This document shows, piece by piece, positions 15,449 through 24,259 of a DNA stretch of 64,000 nt. Position numbers and translations under genes: made by a program. Every line of letters starts with the position of its first letter. The first letter of the stretch is position 1. The notes below the pieces were generated by a model. It saw only the letters and a program-made list of their open reading frames with translations, had not been told where the DNA came from and made no database searches. This DNA comes from Clostridia bacterium (GTDB lineage Bacteria; Bacillota; Clostridia; Christensenellales; Aristaeellaceae), in contig JAGBEX010000022.1 in NCBI GenBank assembly GCA_017936765.1, positions 1-64,000 on the forward strand, in the 5' to 3' direction.

Positions 15449-16444
15449 ATGCTGAAATACATTGGCAAGCGACTTTTGCTTTTCATTCCCACGCTGATCA
15501 TCATCTCTTTTGTGATTTTCTTCATCATCCAGCTGCCCCCGGGCGACTATGTCACCTCCTATGTGGCGGCTATGTCCGCCGAGGGCGAGGTCTTCACGCC
15601 GGAAGATATCGCCTATTTGCGAGAGCACTTCGGCCTGGATGATCCCTGGTTCGTTCAGTATCTGAACTGGATCAAGGGCATCGTGACCGAGGGCGACTTC
15701 GGCTATTCCTTTGAATACGGCCGCTCGGTATGGAGCGTGATCATGGACCGCCTGTACCTGACGCTGGCGGTATCCTTCATCATTTTGCTTTTCCAGTATG
15801 GCGTATCCCTGCCCATCGGCATCTATTGTGCCAATCACCAGTATTCCGCCGGTGACTATGCGCTGTCCTTCATCGGCTTTATCGGCACGGCTACGCCAAA
15901 CTTTTTGCTTGCCATCATCATTATGTATTATATCTACGTCACCACAGGCAACGTATACCTGGGCCTGTTCTCCACCGAGATGCTGCAAAACGGCATGCGC
16001 TGGGAGTATGTGCCCGAGTTTCTTGGCCGCTGCATGATCCCCCTGATCGTCATCGGCACCAGCGGTACCTGCGGTATTATCCGCACCGTCCGCGCCCAGA
16101 TGCTGGACGAGCAGGCCCGTCAGTATACCCTCACGGCTCGCGCCAAGGGCTGCTCCGAGGCGACCATTACCTACAAGTATTGCCTGCGCGCCGCGCTGAA
16201 CCCGGTGGTTTCCGGCATGGCCGGCTCGCTGCGCACCATCTTCTCCGGCTCCACTGTGTCCGCCATCGTGATGAACCTGGCCATCCAGGGTCCTGTGCTG
16301 CTTACGGCACTGAAATCCCAGGATATGTACCTGGCCGGCACCATTGTGCTGATCCAGGCGGTGCTGGTGCTGCTGGGCACCCTGCTTTCCGATATCGCGC
16401 TGGCGTGGCTTGATCCGAGAATCCGTTTCTCAGAAAGGGGCTGA
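15449..16444 (+). CDS. ABC transporter permease, DppB/OppB type
   Basis: The 331-residue integral membrane protein starts with KRLLLFIPTLIIISFVIFFII, the typical first helix of DppB-like permeases, and has about six membrane segments. The EAA loop (YTLTARAKGCSEATITYKYCLRAALNP) that contacts the ATPases is at about 220-250. It forms the channel with the next gene. GGAAAGGT precedes the start. Stop and next start are separated by 4 bp, indicating tight coupling. Confidence 0.92.
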   Translation: MLKYIGKRLLLFIPTLIIISFVIFFIIQLPPGDYVTSYVAAMSAEGEVFTPEDIAYLREHFGLDDPWFVQYLNWIKGIVTEGDFGYSFEYGRSVWSVIMDRLYLTLAVSFIILLFQYGVSLPIGIYCANHQYSAGDYALSFIGFIGTATPNFLLAIIIMYYIYVTTGNVYLGLFSTEMLQNGMRWEYVPEFLGRCMIPLIVIGTSGTCGIIRTVRAQMLDEQARQYTLTARAKGCSEATITYKYCLRAALNPVVSGMAGSLRTIFSGSTVSAIVMNLAIQGPVLLTALKSQDMYLAGTIVLIQAVLVLLGTLLSDIALAWLDPRIRFSERG

Positions 16445-16448
16445 TACG

Positions 16449-17582
16449 ATGGCATTGTTCAAGAAAAAAGTGGCCCGGGACGAGAGCTACTACCTGGCTT
16501 CTCAGTGGACGCTGATGTGGCGCAAGCTGAAAAAGCACAAGCTGGCCAAGTTCAGCCTGGCGGTACTGGCCGTTCTGTACATCACTGCCCTGTTTGCAGA
16601 TTTCTTCGCCCCCTATGGCCTGGAGGAGTTCTCCTCCCTGTACAAAAACACCGCGCCCACCAAGGTCTACTGGCAGGATGAGGAGGGCAACTTCTCCCGG
16701 CCCTATGTACACAAACTGAAGAAGATTAACGATAAAAAGACCTGGACGGTCATCGTAACCGAGGATACCAGCGAGAAGTATTATATCGACTTCTTCGTGG
16801 AGGGTATTGAGTACAAGCTGCTGGGCTTCATTCCCTGCAACACCCACCTCTACGGCCTGGTGAACGAGCAGGGTGAGGTGGATCGCTCCGCCCGCATCAA
16901 TATCTTCGGTGCGGACTCCACCGGCGCGTGCATCTTTTCCCGCATTCTCTTCGGCGGCCGCGTGTCGCTGACGATTCCCTTCGTGTCTGCGGCCATCAGC
17001 TTTGTGCTGGGCATATTGCTGGGCGGCATATCCGGTTATTTCGGCGGCATTGTGGATAACATTATCCAGCGTATCATCGAGGTGCTGTCTGCCATTCCCA
17101 GCATTCCGCTGTGGATGGCCCTGTCCGCCGCCATTCCGCCGGGCATTTCCGTTTCAGCCATGTACCTGTACATCACCATCATTCTTTCCTTCATCGGGTG
17201 GACGGGCCTGGCCCGTGTGGTGCGTGGCAAGTTCATTTCACTGCGCAAGGAAGATTTTGTCATGGCGGCCAAGCTGGCTGGTGTGAGTGACTTCAAGATC
17301 ATTGTGAAGCACCTGGTGCCCGGTTTCCTCAGCTACCTGATCGTGAACCTGACGCTGGGCATTCCCGGCTCCATCCTGGGTGAGACATCCATGAGTTACC
17401 TGGGCCTGGGCATGAAGGCCCCCGCTACCTCCTGGGGCGTGCTGCTGAAGGAAACGGAAGACCTGGTGTCCGTGGCTCAGTGCCCCTGGAAGATGATCCC
17501 TCTGATCTTTGTGGTGATCACCGTGCTGGCCTTCAACTTCCTGGGCGACGGTCTGCGCGACGCTGCCGACCCCTATAAATAA
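16449..17582 (+). CDS. ABC transporter permease, DppC/OppC type
   Basis: The 377-residue partner permease has a cytoplasmic N-terminus and first helix near residues 35-55 (FSLAVLAVLYITALFADFF). A soluble insertion of about 90 residues lies between helices 1 and 2, then the core helices follow, with the EAA loop (DFVMAAKLAGVSDFKIIVKHLVPG) near 270-295. The long extracytoplasmic insertion (residues about 60-150) is larger than in typical DppC and resembles the oligosaccharide-associated members of this family. AGAAAGGGG before 16449 decides the start; the earlier in-frame ATG overlaps the previous gene. Confidence 0.9.
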   Translation: MALFKKKVARDESYYLASQWTLMWRKLKKHKLAKFSLAVLAVLYITALFADFFAPYGLEEFSSLYKNTAPTKVYWQDEEGNFSRPYVHKLKKINDKKTWTVIVTEDTSEKYYIDFFVEGIEYKLLGFIPCNTHLYGLVNEQGEVDRSARINIFGADSTGACIFSRILFGGRVSLTIPFVSAAISFVLGILLGGISGYFGGIVDNIIQRIIEVLSAIPSIPLWMALSAAIPPGISVSAMYLYITIILSFIGWTGLARVVRGKFISLRKEDFVMAAKLAGVSDFKIIVKHLVPGFLSYLIVNLTLGIPGSILGETSMSYLGLGMKAPATSWGVLLKETEDLVSVAQCPWKMIPLIFVVITVLAFNFLGDGLRDAADPYK

Positions 17583-17602
17583 CACAGAAAGGAGTGCCTT
17601 TG

Positions 17603-18628
17603 ATGAACGATACCATCATTGAGATCAAAGATCTGAAAATCAACATCAAAATCGACGAAGGTACCCTGACTGCTGTCCGGGGTGTGGATTTTGAAATCAA
17701 GAAGGGAGAAACCCTGGGCCTGGTGGGCGAAAGCGGCTGCGGCAAGAGCCTCACCAGCAAGGCCATTTTGGGTATCAACGACAAGAAGTGCAAGGCCGAA
17801 GGCGAGATCATCTTCGACGCCGATAACCTGGGCAAGGTGAACCTGCTGAGCCTGAACCCCAGGGGCAAGGAGATCCGCTCGGTGCGAGGCAAGCAGATTT
17901 CGATGATCTTCCAGGAGCCCATGGTGGCCTTCAGCCCCATGTATACCATTGGCAATCAGATCAACGAGGCCACGCTTCTGCACATCACCAAGGATAAGAA
18001 AAAGGCCAAGGAGATCTCCCTGGAGGTCATGCGCAAGGTGGGCATCGCCAATGCCGAGAAGCGCTACGACCAGTATCCCCACGAGTTCTCCGGCGGCATG
18101 CTGCAGCGCGCGCTGATCGCCATGGCGCTGGTGTGCAACCCCAAGCTGCTCATTGCCGACGAGCCAACTACTGCCCTGGATGTGACCATTCAGGCGCAGA
18201 TTCTGGAACTGATGAAGGAACTGCAAAAGGATTTCGGCATGTCCATCCTCTTTATCACTCACGACCTGGGTACCGTGGCCAAAATGTGCGACCGGGTGGC
18301 AGTGATGTATCTGGGTCGCATTGTGGAATCTGCGCCCGCGGTGGAGATCTACAAGAATCCCCAGCATCCTTACACCCAGGGTCTGATCGGCTCGGTGCAC
18401 AAGATCGGAACCAAGAACCAGGATCGGCTCTTCTCCATCGAGGGCACGGTGCCCCTGGCCCTAAACCTGCCGGCAGGCTGCGGCTTCTATGACCGCTGCC
18501 ATAAACGCATCGAGGGCGTGTGCAACGTGTATGACCCCAGCCTGGTGGATGTGGGCGACGATCACAAGATCGCCTGCTTTGCCTGCACCGGCTGCCCCAA
18601 TGCAAAGGAGGGCCAGGGCCATGAGTAA
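17603..18628 (+). CDS. ABC transporter ATP-binding protein, DppD/OppD type
   Basis: The 341-residue ATPase powers the importer. Walker A is GESGCGKS, the ABC signature is FSGGMLQR, Walker B is LLIADEPTTALD, and the switch His is in FITHDL. The C-terminal oligopeptide-transporter extension contains cysteines (CGFYDRCHKR...CNVYDP...CFAC), typical of the OppD/OppF iron-sulfur-like region. AAAGGAG precedes the start ATG at 17603; a GTG at 17594 is inside the ribosome site. It overlaps the next gene by 8 bp. Confidence 0.93.
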   Translation: MNDTIIEIKDLKINIKIDEGTLTAVRGVDFEIKKGETLGLVGESGCGKSLTSKAILGINDKKCKAEGEIIFDADNLGKVNLLSLNPRGKEIRSVRGKQISMIFQEPMVAFSPMYTIGNQINEATLLHITKDKKKAKEISLEVMRKVGIANAEKRYDQYPHEFSGGMLQRALIAMALVCNPKLLIADEPTTALDVTIQAQILELMKELQKDFGMSILFITHDLGTVAKMCDRVAVMYLGRIVESAPAVEIYKNPQHPYTQGLIGSVHKIGTKNQDRLFSIEGTVPLALNLPAGCGFYDRCHKRIEGVCNVYDPSLVDVGDDHKIACFACTGCPNAKEGQGHE

Positions 18629-19622
18629 GGGCGACAAGATTCTTGATGTAAAAAACATTTCCATGCAGTTCAACTCCAAGGGCGTTTGCGTCCGCGCGGT
18701 GACCGATGTGAGCTTCCCCGTCTATGAGGGCGAAACCATCGGCATTGTAGGCGAAAGTGGCTGCGGCAAGACCACACTGGGCCGGTGCATCGTCCGGGCC
18801 TATGAACCCACCGCCGGCTGTGTGGAATATACTGCGTCCGACGGGCTGCTGCTGGACTTCCTCAAGATCGACAAGCAGACCATGAAGAAGTACCGCAAGG
18901 AGATCCAGATGATCTTCCAGGATCCCTATTCTTCATTGGATCCCCGCATGACGGTGCTGGATATCATCAAAGAGCCCATCCTGGCCAACTATCCCAAGAT
19001 GCCCAAGGCAGAAGTAGAGCGCAGGGTGATGGATATTGCAGCGAAGGTGGGCCTGAACACCACCTACCTGAAGCGCTACCCTCACGCCTTCTCCGGCGGT
19101 CAGCGCCAGCGCATCGGTATCGCCCGTGCACTGGTGCTGAACCCTCGCGTGATCGTATGCGACGAGGCGGTTTCCGCCCTGGACGTGTCCATCCAGGCGC
19201 AGGTGATTAACCTCCTGCATGATCTGCAGCAGGAGTTCGGCCTGACGTATCTGTTCATCAGCCACGATCTTTCCGTGGTGGAGTATATCTCCGACAAGGT
19301 GGGCGTGATGTATCTGGGCAAGATGGTGGAGTTTGCCCCCACCAAGAAGCTCTTTGAGCATCCCATGCACCCCTATACCGAAAGCCTGCTTTCTGCTGTG
19401 CCCGTAGCGGACCCCACCGTGCAGATGGAGCGCATCCCCTTGGAGGGCGAGATCCCCAATCCGGCCAATCCGCCCAGTGGCTGCTATTTCCACACCCGCT
19501 GCCGCTTCTGCACCGAAAAGTGCAAGGCGGAAGCCCCGGCCTATGTGGAACTGGAGCCGGAGCACTTTGTGGCCTGCCACCGTGCAGAGGAACTGAAGCT
19601 GCGGGGGTTCTCCTATGAGTAA
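18621..19622 (+). CDS. ABC transporter ATP-binding protein, DppF/OppF type
   Basis: The 333-residue second ATPase has Walker A GESGCGKT, signature FSGGQRQR, Walker B VIVCDEAVSALD and switch His in FISHDL. The C-terminus again has the conserved cysteine pattern (CYFHTRCRFCTEKC). It pairs with the previous protein under the two permeases. The long upstream open frame is only an overlap with the previous gene; the start ATG 18621 has AGGAGGGCC upstream. It overlaps the HAD gene by 8 bp. Confidence 0.93.
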   Translation: MSKGDKILDVKNISMQFNSKGVCVRAVTDVSFPVYEGETIGIVGESGCGKTTLGRCIVRAYEPTAGCVEYTASDGLLLDFLKIDKQTMKKYRKEIQMIFQDPYSSLDPRMTVLDIIKEPILANYPKMPKAEVERRVMDIAAKVGLNTTYLKRYPHAFSGGQRQRIGIARALVLNPRVIVCDEAVSALDVSIQAQVINLLHDLQQEFGLTYLFISHDLSVVEYISDKVGVMYLGKMVEFAPTKKLFEHPMHPYTESLLSAVPVADPTVQMERIPLEGEIPNPANPPSGCYFHTRCRFCTEKCKAEAPAYVELEPEHFVACHRAEELKLRGFSYE

Positions 19623-20148
19623 GAAGCTGATTATTTTTACCGACAGCGGCGATACCATCATCGACGAGGCGACGCAGATCCGCGACGAGCGGGGCATCGT
19701 GCTGAAGGCGGATTTCATCCCCGGCGCGGACAGCGTGCTGCGCCAGCTCCACGACGAGGGCTTTACCATTGCCCTGGTGGCCGACGGCGAGTGGGAATCC
19801 TTCCAGAACGTGTACCGGGAGAACGGCTTGGGCTACTGCTTTGATGCCTGGATCGTCTCAGAGGTCATGGGCAAGCAGAAGCCAGAACCGATCATGTTTG
19901 AAACGGCCTATGAAAAGCTGGGCCTGACGGAAGCAGACAAAAAACGCATTGTGATGATCGGCAACAATCTGAAAAAAGACGTTGCCGGCGCCAACCGCCA
20001 GGGGCTGATTTCTGTGTGGCTGGATTGGTCGCCACGGTACTTCCACACAGTGGAGGAGCCGGACTGGCAGCCTGACTACACGGTGAAAACCCCTGCAGAG
20101 CTGCTGCCCCTGCTGCACCGCCTGAATGACGAGCTGGAAAACGAATGA
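19615..20148 (+). CDS. HAD-like hydrolase with altered catalytic motifs
   Basis: The 177-residue protein has the HAD fold: motif I FTDSGDTI (Asp10 as nucleophile), Lys of KQKPEP and motif IV MIGNNLKKDVAGANRQG. The usual second aspartate of motif I is Gly12, the Ser/Thr of motif II is replaced (LVADGEW) and the acidic pair of motif IV is Asn-Asn with a later Asp. It may be a weak or non-phosphatase family member, or a specialised sugar-phosphate enzyme. It lies inside the transporter-glycosidase operon, overlapping the upstream ATPase by 8 bp. Confidence 0.75.
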   Translation: MSKKLIIFTDSGDTIIDEATQIRDERGIVLKADFIPGADSVLRQLHDEGFTIALVADGEWESFQNVYRENGLGYCFDAWIVSEVMGKQKPEPIMFETAYEKLGLTEADKKRIVMIGNNLKKDVAGANRQGLISVWLDWSPRYFHTVEEPDWQPDYTVKTPAELLPLLHRLNDELENE

Positions 20149-20161
20149 GAAGAGGTGGACC

Positions 20162-21241
20162 ATGGAACAGATGATCCGCGAAAAACTTCATAAGCTCATC
20201 GATGCCTTTACCCCCATCCTATACGAGGACGACGAGACTTTCCTGCACAACATGAAGGACCGCAACCTGGCCGGAGATGACATCTGCCGCTACCAGCATT
20301 GGGAATGGACGCAGGGCGTTGGCCTGTATGGCCTGTGGAAGCTCTTCGAGAGGACGCAGGAGCAGAAATACCTGGATATCCTGACCAGGTTTTTCGACCA
20401 GCAGATCGAAATCGGCTTTCCGGCGCTGAACGTGAATACCGTTGCGCCTTTCCTGGCGATGGCTCATGTGGGAGAGCATCTGCAGGATGAAAAATACCTC
20501 CAGCCATGCCGGGAAACGGCGGCGTGGATCATGGGAAAATTTCCCCGCACCCAGGAGGGCGGCTTTCAGCACATGACCTCTGATACCCTCAACGACCAGG
20601 AATTGTGGGATGATACCCTGTTTATGACGGTGCTTTTCCTGGCCAAGATGGGCGTGATGGAGGGCAAGGGTGCGTATATCCGCGAGGCAGAGAAGCAATT
20701 CCTGCTCCATGCCAGGTGCCTGGCGGATCCGGAAAGCGGCCTGTGGTACCATGGATGGACGTTCAACGGCTGCCACAACTTCGCCAGAGCCTTCTGGGGT
20801 CGGGGCAACTGCTGGGTGACCATTGCCATTCCGGAGTTTCTTCACATGGTTGACTGCGCACCGGAGGTTCGGGCGCAGTTGACTGCTGTGCTGCAAAAGC
20901 AGGCTGCCAGCCTGATGAGATATCAAAACGCCAGCGGCATGTGGCACACGCTGATTGATGATCCTTCCTCCTATGTGGAATCCAGTGCCACCTGCGGTTT
21001 TGGTTATGGCCTTTTGCGCGGCGTGCGCATGGGTCTGCTGGATGTTTCACTTGAAAGCGTGGCGCTGAAGGCTCTGCCGCCCATCCTGGACTATATCAAC
21101 GAGCAGGGCGTGGTGCAGCAGGTGTCCTATGGCACCCCCATGGGCCGTGAAAGCAGGGATTTCTATAAAAATATTGAAATTAAACCCATGCCCTATGGCC
21201 AGGCACTGGCGATGCTCTTCCTCATCGAGTGCCTTGCCTGA
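20162..21241 (+). CDS. GH105 family unsaturated glycuronyl hydrolase
   Basis: The 359-residue cytoplasmic (alpha/alpha)6-barrel enzyme resembles YteR/YesR. Matching stretches are HWEWTQGVGLYGLWKL, ELWDDTLFMTVLFLAK (the conserved WDDT aspartate is the likely catalytic acid), FARAFWGRGNCW and ESSATCGFGYGLLRGVR. GH105 enzymes remove the 4,5-unsaturated uronic acid left at the end of oligosaccharides by polysaccharide lyases, mainly from rhamnogalacturonan. No signal peptide, so it acts after import by the adjoining ABC transporter. AGAGGTGG precedes the start ATG at 20162. Confidence 0.9.
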   Translation: MEQMIREKLHKLIDAFTPILYEDDETFLHNMKDRNLAGDDICRYQHWEWTQGVGLYGLWKLFERTQEQKYLDILTRFFDQQIEIGFPALNVNTVAPFLAMAHVGEHLQDEKYLQPCRETAAWIMGKFPRTQEGGFQHMTSDTLNDQELWDDTLFMTVLFLAKMGVMEGKGAYIREAEKQFLLHARCLADPESGLWYHGWTFNGCHNFARAFWGRGNCWVTIAIPEFLHMVDCAPEVRAQLTAVLQKQAASLMRYQNASGMWHTLIDDPSSYVESSATCGFGYGLLRGVRMGLLDVSLESVALKALPPILDYINEQGVVQQVSYGTPMGRESRDFYKNIEIKPMPYGQALAMLFLIECLA

Positions 21242-21274
21242 CGAGAATCTGCACGGATCGAGGCGCAATGGTTT

Positions 21275-24232
21275 ATGAACATCGGCAGACAATGGGAGGA
21301 CCGGCTGAGGATCTGGTCCGAACAGTTTGAAAAGCATTTCATTTTAGACAGCATACCGTTGGAGGTAGCCTATTTCACCACCATGGAGCATCTGTCCTTC
21401 GCCCAGGCGAAGGAGGGTGCTTTTCAGCCTGCTCCTGTCGGAACAAAGTGGGGCTGCAAGTGGCAATACGGCTGGTTCCATACCAGCGTAAAGGTGCCAG
21501 CCGCATGGGAGCATCAGCGGCTGGTGCTTTTGCTGCAAACGGCTGAGGAAATGCTGGTGTGGGTCAATGGCCGGGAGGCTGGCGCCATTGATAAAAAGCA
21601 CCGGTACATCATCCTGACCCGTAGTGCAGCGACAGAGGAAACCTTCGATATCTATGCCGAATGCTATGCCGGCCACGGCGTGCGCAACGAGGGCGCTGGC
21701 CCGGTGGGCCCCATGGAAGAAACCGTGCCGGAACCGCCGGAACAGCAGGTGACGGTGGGCGTTTCCCGCGTTGCTGTCTGGAATGAAACCATGTTCCAGG
21801 CAGCCATGGATTACCGCACGCTGTACAGCCTTGTGAAAAAGCTGCCGGAGAAGAGCCTCAGGGCCATGAAGATCATCGAGGGCCTCAAGCGGTTCACCTA
21901 TATGGCTGATTTTGAACTGCCGGAGCCGGAACTGACGGCCGGCGTAGCGGAGGCGGCGAAGGTGCTGCAGCCTCTGTTGTCATGCCGCAACGGCTCTACT
22001 GCGCCGGAGTATACCATTTTCGGGCAATCCCATCTGGACATGGCCTGGCTATGGCCGGTGGAAGAAACCATGCGCAAGTCAGCCCGCACCTATGGCAATC
22101 AGCTGGCGCTGATGGAGGAGTATCCCGATTACCAATTCCTGTTGTGCGAACCGCCCATTCTGGAATACCTGAAGGAGCTGTATCCCGGGGTGTACCGCCG
22201 GGTGAAGGAGAAGGTCGCCGCCGGTTCTTTCCTGCCCGAGGGCGCGTTGTGGATCGAGGCGGATACCAACATTCCCTCCGGCGAGAGCTTGATCCGGCAA
22301 TTCGCGTGGGGGAAACGCTGGTTCCGCGAGGAACTGGGTATCGACAGCCGCATGGCCTGGATGCCGGATACCTTTGGTTTCTCCGCCGTACTGCCCCAGA
22401 TCATGAAGGGCTGCGGTGTGGATTATTTTGCCACGCAAAAGCTTTTGCGGCAGGATCCCGAGGCTGAGTCCTTCCCCTACAACATTTTCTGGTGGCAGGG
22501 CATGGACGGCAGCCGGGTGCTGTCCCACGTTTTCAAGAAGAACAACGCTAATTTCGATGCTGGTGATCTCATCACACGCTGGGAGGAGGACCGCATCCAG
22601 CAGGAGAACATCGACGGGCTGATGTATCCCTTCGGCTTTGGCGACGGCGGCGGCGGCCCCACCCGCGACATGCTGGAGATTGCCCGCCGCTGCGCTGATC
22701 TGGAGGGTGCGCCCCGCTGCCGCATGGAGAGCCCTGTGCACTATTTCGAACGTGCCAAGGCAAATGGCGTGGAGAACATCTTTGCCGGCGAGCTCTACCT
22801 GGCCTGGCACCGGGGTACGCTGACCAGTCAGGCCCGCACCAAGAAAGGCATCCGCAAGGCGGAGATCACGCTGAAGCAGACGGAATATTTGCTGGCACGC
22901 AGGATGCTTGATGGCGGAAGCTTGCCGACCATGTGGAAAGAGCAGCTCCGCCAGGCTCGCGAAAAGCTGCTGTTCAACCAGTTCCATGATATTGCCCCCG
23001 GCACGTCCATCCACCGTGTGCACGAGCAGGCCGAGAAGGACTTGGCGCTGGTGCAGCAGATCTGCGGGCAGCTGCAGGAAAGCCTGCTGGGCCGGCCGGC
23101 TGAGGCAACGGTCGTGATCAACACATCGTCCAGCCCACGTATGTATTGGGGGACGACTATCCCGGCCCAGGGCGCTATATCCTTGGGGAGAAAGAACCAG
23201 GCTGACGCTACGGCTACTCAGCAAGACGGCCTGTATATCCTTGCCAATGAGTATATGGTTTGCACATTGGATCGCCTTGGCCAGGTGGTCAGTCTGCGGC
23301 TTGCCGGTCAGGAAAAGGAGTTCATGGCGGCGCCTGGCAACTGCTTGCAGATGTATCATGACGTGAATACCTGTTATGACGCCTGGGAGCTGGGCAGCAT
23401 GTATGAGCATACTCCCGTTGCCCTGACGGAGGAAGCCACCGTTTCTGTTGAGGAAACAGAGGAAGGCGTAGCCCTTGTGGTGAAGCGTATGCTCCATCAT
23501 TCGCAAATGGAGCAGCGGATCTTCCTTGGTCACCACGCGAAACGGCTGGATTTCATCACCAGCATCCAGTGGCAGGAACGGCACAAGCTGCTGAAGGCTG
23601 CCTTCCCCCTGGATGTGTTTGCCACGGAGGCCTGCAATGAGATTCAGTTCGGCTATGTTAAGCGTCCCACCCATGCTTCCCGGCAAAGCGACCGGGATCA
23701 GTATGAGGTCTGCAATCACCGTTACACGGCGCTGTGCGATGGCGGCTATGGCGCGGCGGTGCTGAATGACTGCAAATACGGCGTCAGTACCAAAGAAAAA
23801 GAGATCAGCCTTACGCTGCTGAAATCCCCCCTGATGCCGGATATGACGGCGGATCAGGGCCTACAGCAGTTTACCTATGCGCTGTATCCCTTCCAGGGGA
23901 TCATGGCGAATAGTGATCTCCTGCAGGAAGCCACGGATTTGAATGAGGAGCTTCTTTTCGGCAATGCGCAGGCGGAAAACAATCCTGTGTTTGTGGCAGA
24001 GAAAAAGAATATCGTCACAGAAACCGTGATGCCCTCCGAAACCCGGGAAAAGGCTTTGCTTGTCCGGGTGTACGAAGCCATGGGTATGGAAACGGAGACT
24101 ACCGTTCGGGTGCATCCGGCGGTCAGACATTGCGAAGAAACCGATATGCTGGAAGAGAACGGACAGATTGTTTCCCTGGAGAAGCTGCGCTTCCGGCCTT
24201 TTGAAATCAAAACCTTCCTGCTGCATTTATGA
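21275..24232 (+). CDS. GH38 alpha-mannosidase
   Basis: The 985-residue cytoplasmic enzyme hydrolyses alpha-mannosidic bonds. An N-terminal beta domain (about 1-235) is followed by the GH38 barrel: metal ligands His253 and Asp255 in QSHLDMAWLWP, catalytic nucleophile Asp365 in WMPDTFGFS, and metal ligand His571 in FNQFHDIAPGTS. The C-terminal two fifths are beta-sandwich domains (PF07748-like). All zinc and catalytic residues are present and length is typical. It may act on N-glycan or plant alpha-mannosides brought in by the upstream transporter. Confidence 0.95.
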   Translation: MNIGRQWEDRLRIWSEQFEKHFILDSIPLEVAYFTTMEHLSFAQAKEGAFQPAPVGTKWGCKWQYGWFHTSVKVPAAWEHQRLVLLLQTAEEMLVWVNGREAGAIDKKHRYIILTRSAATEETFDIYAECYAGHGVRNEGAGPVGPMEETVPEPPEQQVTVGVSRVAVWNETMFQAAMDYRTLYSLVKKLPEKSLRAMKIIEGLKRFTYMADFELPEPELTAGVAEAAKVLQPLLSCRNGSTAPEYTIFGQSHLDMAWLWPVEETMRKSARTYGNQLALMEEYPDYQFLLCEPPILEYLKELYPGVYRRVKEKVAAGSFLPEGALWIEADTNIPSGESLIRQFAWGKRWFREELGIDSRMAWMPDTFGFSAVLPQIMKGCGVDYFATQKLLRQDPEAESFPYNIFWWQGMDGSRVLSHVFKKNNANFDAGDLITRWEEDRIQQENIDGLMYPFGFGDGGGGPTRDMLEIARRCADLEGAPRCRMESPVHYFERAKANGVENIFAGELYLAWHRGTLTSQARTKKGIRKAEITLKQTEYLLARRMLDGGSLPTMWKEQLRQAREKLLFNQFHDIAPGTSIHRVHEQAEKDLALVQQICGQLQESLLGRPAEATVVINTSSSPRMYWGTTIPAQGAISLGRKNQADATATQQDGLYILANEYMVCTLDRLGQVVSLRLAGQEKEFMAAPGNCLQMYHDVNTCYDAWELGSMYEHTPVALTEEATVSVEETEEGVALVVKRMLHHSQMEQRIFLGHHAKRLDFITSIQWQERHKLLKAAFPLDVFATEACNEIQFGYVKRPTHASRQSDRDQYEVCNHRYTALCDGGYGAAVLNDCKYGVSTKEKEISLTLLKSPLMPDMTADQGLQQFTYALYPFQGIMANSDLLQEATDLNEELLFGNAQAENNPVFVAEKKNIVTETVMPSETREKALLVRVYEAMGMETETTVRVHPAVRHCEETDMLEENGQIVSLEKLRFRPFEIKTFLLHL

Positions 24233-24259
24233 GAAAAAGAAGAAGGGGGAAAGGGAACC

